Shown here: positions 10,721 to 26,406 of the stretch, in pieces
Position numbering within the stretch: position 1 is the stretch's first letter
Layout of the letters: every line of letters starts with the position of its first letter
Source of the DNA: Antilocapra americana
Lineage: Eukaryota; Chordata; Mammalia; Artiodactyla; Antilocapridae
Assembly: GCA_007570785.1 (NCBI GenBank)
Contig: ML661799.1
Span: 1,881,012 to 1,945,011, forward strand
DNA: 64,000 bases
Reading direction: 5' to 3'
Position numbers and translations under genes: made by a program
Notes under the pieces: generated by a model
Told to the model about the DNA's origin: nothing
The model's input: only the letters and a program-made list of their open reading frames with translations
Databases searched by the model: none

Positions 10721-13480
10721 CTTCTACCCCTCCCCGATCCGCCTTCTCCTGCCTCTGTTTTTTAGCGGAAGAAGGGTCTGCTGTTGTAGGGAGGGAACAG
10801 AGAGAAGGAAATCTTACTTCAGCCTTGCTCTAGATTAGACATCAGCTAGAACTTCCCTATTGTGACGGGAGGGTGATGTCTCCTCGACCTCGGTTCGATG
10901 TGGCCAGCCTGCCCAGAGTGTGATGGAGCTGATGACTTCTATCAGCGGCCGCTGGGTGTGAAGTTCTGGTGTGATAACACCTCTGGCTGGGGCTGCCAGA
11001 GTAAGAATGAGGGCGAGCGAACTGTTGCTGGGGTGCTTTGGAAGTGGTAACAAGGCAGACTGGAGCCAGTCATCCCGAATTGGGGAGCTGGGTAAGTTCC
11101 TGGATTCCTAGAGGCACTGTTCCCCGCGAAGACCACCTCGAGATCCGTCAGAGCGGTTGCCACTCCACTTTTTTTCAGGACCCAATTTCCTCCCATATTT
11201 CCATATTTAAACCTCCCTTGACCACAGAAGAATTAGGTAGTAAGTATAACAACAACTACCATTTATTGAGGACTAATTACATAATGGTCCCTCTGCAAAG
11301 CACTTTCTATAATACTTCAGGCCCTTTACACGGCACACTAACCCTGCAAGGTAGGTTTTTGTTGTGTTCTTTTTATGGATGAGGCAGGTCTGGTGGCTCC
11401 TGTTATTTTACATGACTTGTTCCAGGAGGTCAACAACCCCGTGTGAAATTTATGCCCGTGTCCACTTCCCAGCCACCTAAACTGATACTATCTTAAGAAT
11501 CAAGCTGATTTATCTAGATCAGAGAAGAAGGGTTAAGAAGAGGTAGGTGAAGAGCAGAAGAGTGGGGGTTCCTTCTCTCCCACCCTCTTTCTCTTAACGC
11601 AGAGACTGAGAGCAGTCCAGGTGAACAACAACTGTGACTGCCACCGGGGGGAGACAGAGGCCAGGCTAAATGCCTGCCTGAGAGGGCGGGCGGTACTGAC
11701 ATGCTGCTGGAAGAGCTATGGTCTCTAAGCCTGGGAATTGATTATTGGGCTTCCAGAGACACCTCCTGCCCCATGCATGGTTCAAATGGGGACAAGGAGC
11801 TTAAGGTCCTAATATAAGTTAGGGTAGTCCTCAGAGATCACTGGCACCCAATTCATGATGGGTATTCCACCTCTGGACTCTGTCAGCTGGGTACTTCCTG
11901 ACCACAGCTCTGTTGCTGGCTAGCCTATAGCCCCAGAAGGGGTGACTTTCCTGGTAGCTTCCAAATAAAAATCTCACAATGGTCATTCAGGTTGGTAGAT
12001 TTCTATAATTACACCTGCACCCTTTTGCAGAGAGAAAGAAAAAAGAAGTCACAAGAAAAAAAACAAAAGTCAGACCCAAAGGCACACAGAGTGGCAAGGC
12101 AGACAGAGATAAAGGACTTGCTGCTGCTAAGGATATTTCCCTTCTGTTTGAGAAAAACTGAAACGAACTCACAGATAAATGGCATAAACAGCCACAGCAA
12201 GCCAAAGACAGAAGAAAAAAATACCACATCCTGGCTATTTTTATTATTCAGTGTTTCTGGGACAGTTTGCTTACCACTTCTCTGTGTCACTCAGCTCTGT
12301 AATTCCTGCTCTTCACAACATCCATCACGATGTGACTGCAAGTGGGCTACGGAGCCAGGGCCCAAAGACCCCCTAGTTTCAGCACCAGATGGTCAGGATG
12401 TCAACAGTTTCCTTGGGCTTCAGAACAGCCTTGTGGCCATATCCAAATCCTAAGAATCTCCTCTCCCTGAACCTCTAACCACCTATTCCTGGCATCACCA
12501 CACCTCCTCCATCCTCAGACTGCCCCAGAACCTGGTGAGAAGGTCACCACCTCTGCTCATCCCCAAGGCAGCACAGAGTGAAAGGGGAAAGCAGGCATGC
12601 AATGGGAAGAAGCAGTCTTGTAGGATAGTCTTCTCTGCTGAGACCTGTTCAGAGGCTCGTCCTGCCAGGATTGTGCAAGGCCTCAGCTAGGTGTGGGAAC
12701 TGGGCAACTTTAAGAGAAGTCCCTCTGTCCTGGGCCACATGCAGTGGCTCAGAATCCAGAACTGGGCTTCTTCCCCTTGCCTCTCACTTCCCCGTTACTC
12801 CAACCCGAAAGCCCTCTTTAACTAGGAGGAAGAGCCTTCAATTTACAGACAAATTCACAGACCAACCACCACTTCCCTGTCTCATTTGTCTAATACTTTC
12901 ACATTCAGATCACCTGTGATGAATTATATATACACTGCACAATGGCAATCACATTGCGGTTTTTATGGTGATGAAGAAACTGGGTCTCAAGAGTTCCCAA
13001 GTTGGGGTCATCCACAGGCTTATCAAAGCCCTCCTGCCTGCTGGGCTCCTACCCTCATACCTCCCTGGTCCTTGCTGCCCCAGAGGACACCATTCCTGAA
13101 GTAGAAATCATCTGTTATTTATTCCTGGATTTTTAACATTTTAACACTGAAGGGATAACCTATCTATCCAGAAGAACACTGTCAAATAGGATTTGGTGCA
13201 ACGTGGGAATGTTCTATATCTTTTCTGCCCAACGCAGTAGTCCCCAGCTACATGTGGCAACTGAGCACTTGAAATGTCATGAGTGTAAATGAGAAACTTA
13301 ATTATATTTAGATTTAAATATTCACATAGGACTAATGGTTACCTTATTAGACAGTGCAGTTCGGCAGTCTTCAAGACCCAAAGCCTCTGAGTGTCTGAGC
13401 TGCCCTCACACTCAGCGCCCCCTACCCCAAGCCCTAAGACGTCCTGAGCTTTGAGGGACCTCTCTGAATTACCCCAGCCT
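10721..13480. other. PPM1J-TAFA3 divergent intergenic spacer
   Basis: No gene seen. An MIR-like piece lies near 11245-11430 (CATTTATTGAGGACTAATTAC...CCTGCAAGGTAGG). An A-rich stretch at 12035-12070 creates hydrophobic antisense frames that I reject. An ancient transposon-like fragment is at 13173-13362. Most of the rest looks unique. Confidence 0.6.
13173..13362. repeat. Ancient hAT-like DNA transposon fragment
   Basis: Contains the widely recurring mammalian motif set AACACTGTCAAATAGGATTT, TACATGTGGCAACTGAGCAC and TTGAAATG, followed by an AT-rich TTTAAATATT end and GACAGTGCAG. I recognise the pattern as an old non-autonomous repeat but cannot name the family with certainty. Confidence 0.5.
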
Positions 13481-13489
13481 ACACCAGGC

Positions 13490-13990
13490 ACCGCATTGCG
13501 GGACTGGCTTCTCTTCCCCTCTTCCCTGGTCTTGCCTCGACCGCCAGGGGTCGCTGTGCCCGCCGGGCGGGCGGAGCGCTGTCCGGGAGGAGGAGGCGAC
13601 AACCGCTCTGAACTGGGGAAGCGGGAGCGGCCCCGGACGAGGAGGAGGCCTGCGAGCGGGAGCTTCGGAGGGACCCCGGCTGAGCTCTGCAGAGCTGGCC
13701 GGGCGGGCCCGGAGCTCCCCGGTACCCGGAGCGGGCCCCACCTGACCGTGATGCCAGTTTGACCAGAGTCCCATTGCTTCGGGGACACAGCAACTTACTG
13801 AGGGGAACGGAGCTCCGCACTAGACAGCCCCGGAGCTGGCCGCAGGCCGCCTTTCGGAGTCTCCACCCCGGGCTCAGAGGTGAAGAGAACCTCAGGCCCT
13901 CGGGTGGAACCAGCTGGCACCGCCTGGGGCAGGTAGGTCCCGGACTCGGCGGGGGCTCGGAATTGGGAGGACTGCGTCGGCGTGGGGCGG
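13490..13990 (+). promoter_or_regulatory. TAFA3: TAFA3 CpG-island promoter
   Basis: A CpG-dense block with GC boxes lies about 2.5 kb upstream of the TAFA3 start codon and 3 kb from the PPM1J island, so the two genes are divergent. Several long frames in it have no protein resemblance and I treat them as GC-driven chance. Confidence 0.65.
13700..13932 (+). other. TAFA3: Probable TAFA3 non-coding exon 1
   Basis: A strong donor, CAG|gtaggt, follows 13932 at the end of the CpG island. In mammals TAFA3 begins with a non-coding exon, and the start codon lies one base inside the next exon (acceptor at 16487-16488). The left boundary is approximate. Confidence 0.5.
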
Positions 13991-15594
13991 GAGAGGTGGG
14001 GAAAGGTGGATCTTGTAGTTCACATTCTCAACCCTATGCTGGCATGCAGGGGTTTGGGGAGAACAGCCTGGGAAACTGAGGCAGGAGTGTGGAAGCCCAA
14101 GAACAAATCCCAGAAGCTTCTCTTTCTAGCTCTCTCTAAGGGAGGGAATAGAATGTCAGAGAACCCACCTAATACACACTCCGAGGTCTTTTGGAGTTTG
14201 AGGTTCATTAAGAGAGATGAAAACGTTAGATTGGAGAATGTGGCAGTTCAGAGAGAAATGGGATGGGGGGGCTGCCTTTGTAATCGTCAAAACAAATATT
14301 CCCGAAGAGGGTGGGGAGAAGAGATACCAACTCAAGAAAGAGGTGCTTCTAGAATCTCCAAGCACTTGGAGCACACCTATCCCAGGGGGGTTTGACACCA
14401 CTTCCTCCATCTGCCCCTGCAGGCCTTTCTGGGCTCTCACTCTTGGGGAGCCAGGAATAGGAGGCTCTCTGTCCTTCTTGAGCCCCACCATCTGACCTGC
14501 CCCGGTTCCACCTCTCTTTGGAGGCTGAGAGAGGGGAGGTCTTAAAGAGACCTTTGGAGCTGAAGCCTGTGGGGCTCAGAAACCTGGAGGGGGAATGGGG
14601 GTGAAGGTGGCAGAGTTGAGCCAGCTCCTGGGCAGTCCAGGAAGCAGGTGCAAAGCAGGATGAGGAGGAGAAGTCAGCAAAGAGGATTCAGGACCTCGGG
14701 GGTTGTTATTCTCAGGAGCCTCTCCCCAGCAGCAGTCTGTCAGATTCTGCTCAGAAACATTTCTCTGGCCTTCAGCCCCTTCCCAAGATCAGACAGGTGA
14801 TAGCGTTGGTTCGTAGACACCTCATACCATCTCCTGCTTCTCTTCTCAGGGTTACCACTCTACATATTCCCAGAGTCTGCAAGGCCCTCTGTGAATTCCC
14901 AAGGGAGAGGAGGTACTTTACCCCATCCTGGCACCTTGGGGAACAGCCTCAGAATTAGGTTCTATTTCAGTGCCCAGTCTACCCACTAGCGCTCACCTAG
15001 GCCCTCTTCCACCCCCTGGAGAGCCACGGGCTCCCTCTGTCTCTTGCAAAGCCCAAGAATCTCTCCTGGTTGTCTAAGTCGATTCTGAAGCCAGTGGATG
15101 AACAGACAGAAGCTAAAAGATTCTGAAAAAGGTGAGTTGAAGAGGGGGAGTTTGCAGGGGGCGGCATGGGTAGACATAGATCAATGACTGTTTCCAGAAG
15201 GAGCAGGGGAGCAACTGAGTCCTGACATCTGGTTTGGCCTCTGTTGTTCCCAGCACCAAGCTGGCACCTGAGGGCGCCCAGTGATGCCCCAAGGGGCCAG
15301 CAGTGCAGCAGAAAGGGTGGTTCAGGCCTCTTCTGTGCTTGGTGGCTCCCAGCTGCTCTGTGCCTCTGCTTCCTTGGGATTCCCTCCATTTCTAGTCCAC
15401 TGTCTGGGAAAGATTTGGGAGATGTGAACCATCAAAGATGAAGAAGAAGGAAAGGGGAAGAGAGCAAAAACAAAGTGGTCCAGTGGGAACAGGGCAGGTT
15501 TCTGGGCTCAGGGCTTTTCGACCCACATGCTGCCTGGTCCTGGGCAAGTTATTTGACTTCTCTGAGCCACCATTCCATTTCTTCCTTTTTATAT

Positions 15595-16045
15595 TCAATT
15601 TTTGTTTAAGTTGAATTGCTAGCAGATTCCTATGGTTCAGAATCCAGAAGATTAAAGAGCAATAGGAAGAAAAATGTCTTCTTTCCCCCTTTGCTTCTCA
15701 GTCAACCAGTTTCTCACTCTCAGGCCACTACTTTCTCTTCTTGGTGGCAAACAATGTTATTAGGGTCTTCTGGTACACTTTCTAGAGTGAGCTAGCTTAC
15801 TCATATTTGAGCAACATATATAATCCCTCCCTTTTACACACTGAATAACACATCACTCTGCACTTTGCTTTTTTTCCCCCTAAATGATGGGTTATCCTTG
15901 GAGACCGTTGCATGCCTCAGTACATACAGCATTTCCTCATTCTTTTACAGCTTTCTGTATGGGACTGCATTTGCACAGATGGCCCACAATGTATTTAGCC
16001 AATCCTTTATTGATGGTTGTTTAGATTGTGTCCAGACTTTTTGAG
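15595..16045 (-). repeat. Old LINE-1 3'-region fragment, reverse, in TAFA3 intron 1
   Basis: Reverse L1 landmarks: TTCAGAATCCAGAAG, CACTCTGCACTTTGC, TTCCTCATTCTTTTA, then GCCAATCCTTTATTGATGG. The TAAAATGGGTACAAATAATG motif after 16045 marks a following MIR-like piece. Confidence 0.65.
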
Positions 16046-16229
16046 TATCAGTTTGCTCATCTGTAAAATGGGTACAAATAATGCTACACTGTAGGACAGT
16101 TGTGAAAGATTCAAGAGCATGGTTGCAGAGTGTGTGGGTCAGGTGCTCAACACATGGGAGTTAGCATTATTGTTCCTCCCATGTCATAGCCCTCCATGGG
16201 ACCATGTCCACTTCATTTTTTAAGACATT

Positions 16230-16420
16230 TCTTAAACATCATCTCTTCCACAGAGTTTTCCATGCTTTTCCCAGCAGAACATGTCCTTTCCTACTCCGGC
16301 ACTCACCACTTTCTACAGTGTGTGTGTGCCAGGCTGAGAGCTGCCTGGGGACAAAGTGGGGATCGGGTCTTACCCCCCTCTGTGCTTCCCAGAACATGTG
16401 GCACAGCGGTGCTGGGACTG
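16230..16420. repeat. L2-like ancient LINE fragment upstream of TAFA3 exon 2
   Basis: Diverged L2-type signature (CACTTTCTACAGTGTGTG... then GAGAGCTGCCTGGGGACAA and TGTGCTTCCCAGAACATGTG). It ends about 70 bp before the exon 2 acceptor. Family assignment is from pattern only. Confidence 0.45.
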
Positions 16421-16489
16421 GGCACTGAGAGGGAGAAGGGGAGTGGCTCCTGCCTGGAGTCAAGCAGGGCATGTGCTTCTTTCTGCAGG

Positions 16490-19818
<3,329 letters not shown>

Positions 19819-21594
19819 CTCTTGGGGTCATGTTCTGACGGCTTGATTGAGCCACGGACAAGAAAAGAATGTCCAGTTATCAGCCGGCAAATATTGGGAC
19901 TTGCTGACCTGGACCCATACCCTGTGCCCAGTACAGCGGGACTCTTCCAGGGTCATTGCTGTCAGATCCAGACCTCATATCTCCAGGCCCATCCCCAGTA
20001 ATATACCTGTGATGCTGGGCTCTCCTGGGAGACAGAAGAAGGTCAAGATACACTCCCTACCCTTAAGGAATGTTCAGCCAAGTTGGAGAGCTGACAAAAG
20101 GCAATCTAGATAATTTAGACTAAAGTATGTGGTATCAGATTGTGATTTCTGGACCATATGCTGTGAGCATGTTGAAGTTTGGGGAGGGGACTCCCCCAGC
20201 ACATTGGCCACCCCCTAGCCACAGGACACAAAGACAAGAGGTCATATTTACCACCCACTACTTCCCTACTTCATGTCCCTCTGAATCCCCAACAAGTGCT
20301 GACCTGCTAAAGGAAAACTCTCCCCTGATGCCTGACCGGCTGTATCTCATTTGAATGGGACTGAATTGACTTGGGAAGGAAAAGCTGAGATGAAGCCAAA
20401 CAGCTTTCCCAAAAAGCTTCTGTGGGGGCCTTGCCTGCTTTGGGCATGCTGGGTATGGGCTGGACAGGACTGTAAAACCACCTCCACCCAGGTACCCCAA
20501 GTTTTTGTTTGTTTGCTCATTCTAACAGATGACAAAACTGAGTCCCACAGAGGTGAGATGACTGGCCCAAGTTCTCACAGCTTGGACTCCTAAACCTCTA
20601 AGACTGCTAACCTTTCGCTTAGCCTGGATATTAGGACTGCCTGGGTCTTCCATGCTGTTTTTAGCTCAAGAACAGGAATCTGCAAAGAACTGGCTGGACA
20701 GTGAAATGGTTCTGAGCAAGAATCATTTCCAACGGTGACTCCTCTGAAATAATCCAGAACACCTACCCACCAGGATGTGGGGCCTGGATCTCCCTCCACT
20801 GGATCTCCACTCTGCCCTCTGCCCCAAAACTTCCAAACAGATCCCTGACAGTCCAGTTACAGGTGGGCACTCTGAGCTGGCAGCCTCATTGTCCTCTCGA
20901 ACCTGTCTCTTCCAGAAGTCTTAGCAGTCTGCACCTCTCAGAGGCTTTGGCTCCATAGAGGGTCTAGGTAGTGTCCAGGGCTGGCTGGTCAGAGTCCTCT
21001 TCCTTCTAAGGCCCTTCTGAGCAGCAGGGGAACCCCTGGTGGGCTGCAGACTCTATCCAGGCCTGAGGGTCAGCCAGGGAGGTTGGCACCCTAGATACTT
21101 TGGAGATGACAGACATGCAGGCCTCAGAGATGCAAATTACGTGGATGTCTCATCAGTAAGAAAATCACAGACAGCCTCAGTGACTACTGGCGTCAGCTGG
21201 GATCGGTGGGATCACGAGGACTGCGGGATGTGATGGGCCTTGAAGAAAAGGGTGTCAGTAGAGACCAGCTAGGACAGTGCTAAATTCTAACTCTCAGAGA
21301 AGACAAATCAGGGTTGGGGCTTAGTCGCAGCCCCTCTGTGCTTCTCTCTCTCTCTCCCTCCCCATGTAGGAAAAATCAAGAACATTCACTCCACTCTGGG
21401 GTTTATCTTCTTGCTTTTGCCTTTTTGTTGCTTTTGGTAACAGGATGAACAATGATGCCGGCTTCAGGCTAGACTGTTACTGTCAGAATTCTGACAACTT
21501 TAAATCTCTCTGCACACAGTGGAGTCATAAGGGTGGGGTAGTCAAAAAGTAGGTCAAAGGTGGTCATTGCTTCCTTCAAGGTTGCGGAATGGGA

Positions 21595-21789
21595 TTGACA
21601 TACTTTCCGGAAAGGATAGTAAATATTCACAGGCCACAGACAGTCTCTGTGGCATATTCATCTTTGTTGTTTATTTTGTTTCATGTTTTTTTTTTTTAAA
21701 AAAAAACTTTTAGAATGTGAAAACCATTCTTAGTTCAAGGGCTATACAAAACCAGGCCCCAGGCAATTTTTGGAAGGTTGCCAGCCCCA
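21595..21789 (+). repeat. hAT-like DNA transposon fragment
   Basis: Matches by eye the mammalian repeat running from ...AAGGATAGTAAATATT... to ...AACCATTCTTAGTTC...GGTTGCCAGCCCC. A T12A9 homopolymer junction (21686-21706) sits inside it. It is the reverse partner of the copy at 23238-23412. Family name not assigned. Confidence 0.55.
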
Positions 21790-23237
21790 GTGAACCTTTG
21801 AAGGCAAGCCATCTCTGAAGCTTGGGTCTGCCTCCTGGCCTGCCTTCAGTGCAGTGGGAATCTGAGCTGGAGGGCTGGGTCAGGTTTTGTTTTTCTTCTA
21901 ATGTTCCTTGAGAGATTGGCGAGTGAATTATTTAGGCTACAAATGAGACAGCTTTAACTGAGTCGGAGAGTAAGAGCCTGTTCTCCTCGAAGCCAGGATG
22001 CGGGCTTCTCTACTCCCTTCCCACCCCTCCCTCAGGAGGGAGGGAGAGGGTGCCAGTCTCCTGCCCATCTGCTGCATCTACAGCCACTGGGCTGTGAGCT
22101 GGGGGATGATACTATACCCGAGCTGCCAACTGCCACCAGCCCCTGCCTCATCCAGGCTCCTTGGTCCTCCCTGACATTCTTCATCCTTGCTTCAGAGAAG
22201 ACTGCTTTCCTTTGGCACATGCTTGAGTTTGCTCATTCATTGTTTTAACTCCTCAAAGCCTCTCTTTCCTCCTGACCCATTCATATGTTTATTTGGTGGG
22301 CTTTGAGGGGTATTCTTAATATGGCCTGGAGAGCCCCATACAACAGGATCTGGTGGAGAAAAAGCATGTCATCTCCCAACAAAAGCTCCCTTGTATCCTG
22401 CTTCCAACTAAGTCAATATTTGTGCACATTTTGTAGCTATCTCAATGGCAGTATAGGAAAGCAAATGAATTTTCTTGGAGCACAGAGGTACTCGAGTCAT
22501 TTTATGTTCCCTTTCTCCCTTAAGTGGGATGGGCTATCAGATTTCCTGAAGTTGGCTGGTAACCCTACCCACCCAGTTTGGAAGGAAGGTTGCCAACTGC
22601 AGAAGATCATGTGGCTAATTTCTGTGGCCTCCTGGCAGTTTCATTAAGATCTGTGAGTGACATCCTAATTAATGGCCTCTGACAGTTGGCTGGAGTTGCA
22701 GCTGCCACTTCCTAAAATCACAATCTTAGAGCTAGGAGGGATTTTAAAGATCATTAACCAACACCCTCATTTGACAGATGAGAAAAGGAAGGCTCAGAGA
22801 GGTGAGGTAATTTGCTCAAAATCACACAGCAAGCTGGTGGCAGATCCTGCCCAGTGATCCAGACAAGTGCTCTTTATCCTACTGCACATTGCCTCTTACC
22901 CTAGTATAGATGAGGGCTCTGAAAAGAAGCCAGAATGTTAGCAAGGATGAATGTGAAAGAGCCTCGCTCTAAAATCACTTGACCCTGTAAGTTCAAAAAG
23001 ACAGAATGAAGAATTATGAGAAGCACTTAGAGATGTCTACACAGAAAGAGGGGAGATGGGATAAAAGGGGGGATTGAGACCACTCATTCAGGAGAACATC
23101 AAAACACCAAAGCACTACACAAAATAATTAAAACTTGATTTCTTTCCTTCTTGGAGGAGACAGAATGGAGCCCTTATCAGTCTTTGGGAGACCTGTGCAG
23201 CCAGTTTTGATGGCTTTAGGCTTCTTTAGAGCCTAGT

Positions 23238-23412
23238 GCGGGGGTCTGCCAACCAAAGCCCATGGGCCACATCTGGTCCACCACCTGTCTTTGTAAATAA
23301 AGTTTTATTGGAATATAACCATGCTCATTTGCTTATTATTGTCTGTGACTACTCTTTCCTGCTGTGACAGCAGAGCAAGTCATTGCAGAGAAACCATATG
23401 GCCAGCAAGATT
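23238..23412 (-). repeat. hAT-like DNA transposon fragment, reverse copy
   Basis: GGGGGTCTGCCAACCAAAGC start and GTAAATAAAGTTTTATTGG core, the common mammalian non-autonomous transposon sequence. Its AATAAA near 23296 is the first canonical poly(A) hexamer downstream of TAFA3, so it could be used as an exapted signal. Confidence 0.6.
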
Positions 23413-25142
23413 TGTTGTTGTTCTGTGCTTGTTCTGTGTAGAAGACGTCAGATCTTGAAAATGACAGTGAGTTATCGTAAACTTAACCAGGCAGACTATT
23501 TTCAGTTTCTGTCCCAGACATGGTTTCTTTACTGGAGCAGACATCCTCTGACACCTAATATGAGCTATTGATCTGAACATGAGTTTTCCTTCCTTGCTCA
23601 CCTGCTTCTGCCAAAACTATCATCTATGGACTTCTAGAATATCTTGTTCATTGTCACAGCATTCCACCAAGCATATTGTCTGACCAAGGAACTCATTTAA
23701 AAGTAAATGAGGTGTATGGTAAAGGGCTCATGACCATAGAATTCACAGGTCTTATGTGTCTGATCACCTTGAATTAAATGGCCTGAAAGAATGGTGTGGG
23801 TTTTTTTTTTTTTTTTTGAGACTTAGTTACAACACAAGCTGAGTGCCAACACTGGGCAGGGCTTAGGTAATGTCCCCAGGATGCTGTATATGCCCTGAAT
23901 CAGTGACCAATATATAGTGCTGTTTCTCGCATAGCTGGGATTCATGCGTGGGAATCAACCATGTAAAAGGTGTGTGTGTGTGTTGGAAGGAAAACAGGAG
24001 TAAAGGCTGAGAAGTATTTGCAGAGAACTCAAGACAAGTTCAAGTAAATAGCTAGCTGTAGCTGGAATATAGCGGGTAAGTAGAGATAGTGAGAAATGCG
24101 GCTGAAGGTCGGCCAAGGGTAAGCTCAGAAAGAAGCTGGACACCTTGTGGTTTGGCTTCTATTTCAAGACAATGGAGGAGCTTACTAGGGCCCAGAGACA
24201 AGAGAAGAGGCAGATTGCCACTTTAGAGACAGATGTAAAACCAGATGACAGTGTGAATACGCAGACAGGGAAACCAGTTACCGGTTTTGGCAATAATCCA
24301 GGTAAGAAATAATTACACTTTGAATCAAAAGCAGTGGTTGCCTCAGGGTGCAGAGAAGAGGGAAGAGGGTGGAAGACGAGTATATTTTCAAACTCTGAAA
24401 TCTTTCTCCATTCCCTAATGGATGCTTGCTTTTTTCTTTCCCGCTACTGTCGTAGAGATCTCAGCGCCAGCACTGACCCCACGCACAAAGCAGTGACTGC
24501 CAATATACTGCTTGAAAGATACTAAAAGCCCAGCATACCAACATGCTGCCCTATCCAGGTCTGCAGCCCCTTCACTGGAGTCTGTTTTTTGGGCTATCTT
24601 CATACAAAGCAAACATTTACTGAGCACTAACTGGTGCTTTTGGTTAATGACATTTTAAGGGGTCACCATTTGAAACTTAACTAATTTCAAGGAAAGGTTG
24701 AAAGAAGAGCTTAGAGATGGACTGTGGCAATTCCAGGGGACCGGATGCCCAGGAATTCTAGGGGAAAAGAGGAGGCCACACTGCCCAGGGGAGATGGGTT
24801 GCTGGGTTGGGACAGGGAGTCCCTGCCAGAAGTAATTCCCACCCTTCAGCTCCTGGGAGTTTAGGGCATTGGTCTTCCCTTTCGTTCTGGCACAGGTCAA
24901 GTTTCTCTTTAACTTCTCTTTATGGACATGGATTCCCAGACCCAGCTTAGGTTGGTCTGTACCAACCAGAGCCTAGGCCCAGCCAAGAAGGAGCATCTCC
25001 TCTCATGCCTTTTTGGAGAAGGGTTGAGAGGTGGATGCTAAAAAGCTGTTCAGAGCAAGCTAAGACTAGCACGTGCCATTGAGGCATCCCTGGGCCCCTC
25101 AGAGCTCCACAAGCCAACAGACCAAGTCGCAGGAGCAGCGTG

Positions 25143-25345
25143 CATGCCTAGGTGCTCAGTCACTTAAGTCATGTCCAACTCTGTGGGACCCTATGAACTG
25201 TAGCCCACCAGGCTCCTGTGTCCTTGGGATTCTCCAGGCAAGAACACTGGAGTGGGTTGCCCTGCGCTCCTCCAGGGTTTCTTCCATACCTAAAGATCTA
25301 ACTTACATCTCTTACCTCTCCTGCATTGGCTCCACTTGGGAAGTC
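25143..25345 (-). repeat. Bov-tA SINE, reverse, diverged
   Basis: GCTCAGTCACTTAAGTCATG, GGATTCTCCAGGCAAGAAC and GTGGGTTGCCCTGCGCTCC are recognisable. The tRNA-like end is decayed. Confidence 0.8.
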
Positions 25346-25839
25346 AGCAGGAGCAGCAGCACAGTAGTAGCCAACTCCCACGCTGCACCAAGGACTAGCC
25401 AAAGACTAAGTCAGGAGACACTGATGACGATAGGACGATAGGACGGGATGCTGAATTTTTCTCCTTGAGTATGATACCCAGGACAGCTCTCTAGGCTGGA
25501 GGGTGGAGGTTCTCATTGTCGCTCTGAACAGGAAGGTCAATTTTACCCTACTGTTTCCACAAGCGTCCGCAGGGTAGCCAGCCACCAGTGAATGAGACGC
25601 GTAAATGCTGTTTGCTGTTAGTCACTGACTTTTAAAGATTAAGCTGCTTGCTAGTAAGCCGATTGAACATCAACAATCGTTCCAGGAAAATCTTTTAATT
25701 ACGTTTACACAGAAACAATTGGTTGCAATTGTAGACAATGGTCAATTAGAGGATGTAAAAGGGACAGAGGGCGAGAGGTAATGGGGGGAGGGATCCTAGG
25801 TCGTGTGTGTGTGTTGTGTCTGTAGGCAAGATTTGGGGA

Positions 25840-26405
25840 GGGAGGTGTGTCTCTGCGGGCACTGGTGGCGGAACGGGAAGGATGTGCCCGTGCCGCTGCT
25901 GGAGACCCTGAGCCTGCAGGAGGCGGTCGGCAGGCAGCGACTCTGAGAGAGTGAGCCCCTGCATCCCTGCGAGGCACCTCAGAGGGCGAGCCGTGGAGCG
26001 CGGAGGGCCCAGAAGACCGCTGGCGACTCCCACCAGCGGGTCAGGGCCTGGGTGAGGGCTGTGCCTCCGGGAAGGGGGCCGGCGGAGAGGCGACCTCCCG
26101 GCAGGAGGCGGAGGGCTGAGCCCCAGTGCGGATTCGCGGGACTCGACCGGTCGGAGCGCCTCCTCCGCAGGCGGGGCTCAGCCCTCTCAGGTCTCCTCTA
26201 GAGGCGGAGGCTTCTCCTTGCTAACCGGGCAGCCGCACTCGCCCNNNNNNNNNNNNNNNNNNNNNNNNNNNNNNNNNNNNNNNNNNNNNNNNNNNNNNNN
26301 NNNNNNNNNNNNNNNNNNNNNNNNNNNNNNNNNNNNNNNNNNNNCACCTCGCCCACCCCCCACACCCCGTCCCCACCCTCTCCCCACCTCCCCACCCCCC
26401 CACCT
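25840..26405. promoter_or_regulatory. CpG-rich patch interrupted by the assembly gap
   Basis: From about 25850 GC and CpG rise sharply (for example GACTCGACCGGTCGGAGCGC near 26138) up to the gap at 26245. Beyond the gap, about 60 bases of C-rich low-complexity sequence continue before AT-rich L1 begins at 26407. No coding gene is known here in the human block, but non-coding RNAs lie between TAFA3 and SLC16A1 there. A promoter of an unannotated or non-coding transcript is plausible; direction is unknown. Confidence 0.4.
26245..26344. other. Assembly gap (100 N)
   Basis: Exactly 100 unknown bases, the usual placeholder for a gap of unknown size, inside a GC-rich patch. The true missing length cannot be inferred. 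Confidence 0.99.
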
Positions 26406-26406
26406 G

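Larger units (their letters stand above)
19819..25839. other. Region downstream of TAFA3, no gene recognised
   Basis: Holds the TAFA3 3' UTR of unknown length, then non-coding sequence. I see MIR-like cores at 20515-20590 and 22720-22850, two oppositely oriented copies of one DNA-transposon family (21595-21789 and 23238-23412), poly-T near 23801-23817, and a Bov-tA SINE at 25143-25345. No frame longer than about 120 codons has protein character. A short GATAGGAC tandem sits at 25429-25444. Confidence 0.6.

Noticed and set aside
12009..12290. Hydrophobic 93-codon minus frame resembling a membrane protein
   Set aside because: It is the antisense of an A-rich stretch, which yields Phe/Leu/Ser-rich frames; no start context or conservation evidence.
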